From contig OX465117.1 of NCBI GenBank assembly GCA_949987565.1, positions 5,890,621 through 5,954,620 on the forward strand: a stretch of 64,000 nt of DNA, read 5' to 3'. Shown here piece by piece: positions 63,985 through 64,000 of the stretch. The position numbers were made by a program, and so were the translations under genes. Within the stretch, counting starts at the first letter, position 1; every line of letters starts with the position of its first letter. This DNA comes from Luidia sarsii. Lineage: Eukaryota > Echinodermata > Asteroidea > Paxillosida > Luidiidae. Under the pieces are notes generated by a model. The model saw only the letters and a list, made by a program, of their open reading frames with translations. It was not told where the DNA came from and did not search any database.

Positions 63985-64000
63985 ACTGCTGTATGCACAC
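63985..64000. repeat. Partial monomer 278 (16 bp)
   Basis: The first 16 bases of the next unit (actgctgtatgcacac) show that the array continues past the window. Confidence 0.95.

Larger units (their letters stand above)
1..64000. repeat. 231-bp tandem satellite array, 277 complete monomers plus 16 bp
   Basis: Every stretch of the window aligns to the same 231-bp unit in one orientation, counted here from the word actgctgtatgcac at position 1. Phase arithmetic closes exactly: 277 units x 231, minus five 1-bp deletions, plus one 2-bp insertion, ends at 63984. Monomer types, by diagnostic words: t1 ends ctctccgccgactgac; t2 has gtcatgagaat and ends gccgccgtctaac (t2* adds gatttctcaa); t3 tgctcgatt, ttttttaaag and gtgattaatg; t4 tgctcgatt and ctccccgccgac; t5 ccgcggac and gttgggt (t5b adds tcatagctg); t6 caatactg; t7 actgtgttc and ctccccgcc; t8 acagttgctctccgccgtc; t9 as t8 but ending gccgactgac; t10 gttggcagg; t11 actgtgttc and gttagctggc; t12 tctccaccg; t13 as t8 with gtgattaatg; t14 catatagtatg (230 bp); t15 t7-like start with gttgggt end; t16 gcagtttctc then ccgtctg; t17 gtttgctg and ttttatcttt; t18 tttttcattacag; t19 catagtatg; t20 aagtgttagc; t21 actttgttc; t22 ccgtcgtctaac; t23 t4-like end without tgctcg. 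Confidence 0.98.

Noticed and set aside
1..64000. CRISPR array.
   Set aside because: Units are contiguous 231-bp copies with no short repeats separated by unique spacers, and no cas genes are present.
1..64000. Transposon, retroelement or rDNA spacer inside the array.
   Set aside because: Monomer phase can be followed without a gap from first to last base, leaving no room for inserted sequence. No rRNA or transposase sequence is seen.

Overview
The whole window is one uninterrupted tandem satellite DNA array. The unit is 231 bp (about 39% G+C in the first copy), always in the same orientation. 277 complete monomers fill positions 1-63984, and 16 bases of the next one follow. Only six monomers depart from 231 bp: five of 230 bp and one of 233 bp. 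I see no supportable protein gene, RNA gene, transposon, CRISPR array or unique spacer. Many near-identical A/T-rich monomers with higher-order structure indicate a eukaryotic nuclear chromosome, most likely centromeric, pericentromeric or other constitutive heterochromatin. The sequence alone does not name the species.

Monomers fall into about 23 recognisable variant types (legend in the first feature; t1, t2 and so on). Their order is not random. The left part has a 693-bp trimer with a t2 monomer as every third unit, nested in 6-mers. On top of this lie larger copied blocks: a 22-monomer block present twice about 18 kb apart (4852-9932 and 22869-27949); a 12-monomer block present three times; a tandem 19-mer (13629-18017 and 18018-22406); a 9-mer present three times, two of them adjacent (7855-9932, 25872-27949, 27950-30027); a 24-monomer block repeated at a 27-monomer offset (33261-38804 and 39498-45041); an 11-mer pair (49892-52432 and 55207-57747); and a tandem 6-mer (59134-60519 and 60520-61905).

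Type content changes along the window and suggests three domains. In about 1-30 kb, types t6, t7 and t12 occur and t2 is frequent. In about 30-47 kb, types t16, t17 and t18 come in. In about 47-64 kb, types t20 to t23 appear and t2 becomes rare. Chimeric monomers mark where unequal crossovers or conversions joined or deleted units, mostly switching type between monomer positions 88 and 165.

Each monomer carries small internal motifs that may be chance or may be relics of its origin: a GT...AG intron-like module of 82 bp with branch-point and pyrimidine-tract look-alikes, a partial Pol III B-box-like word, and overlapping short dyads. None is proven functional. No novel gene system is visible. 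The interest lies in the array's higher-order history.
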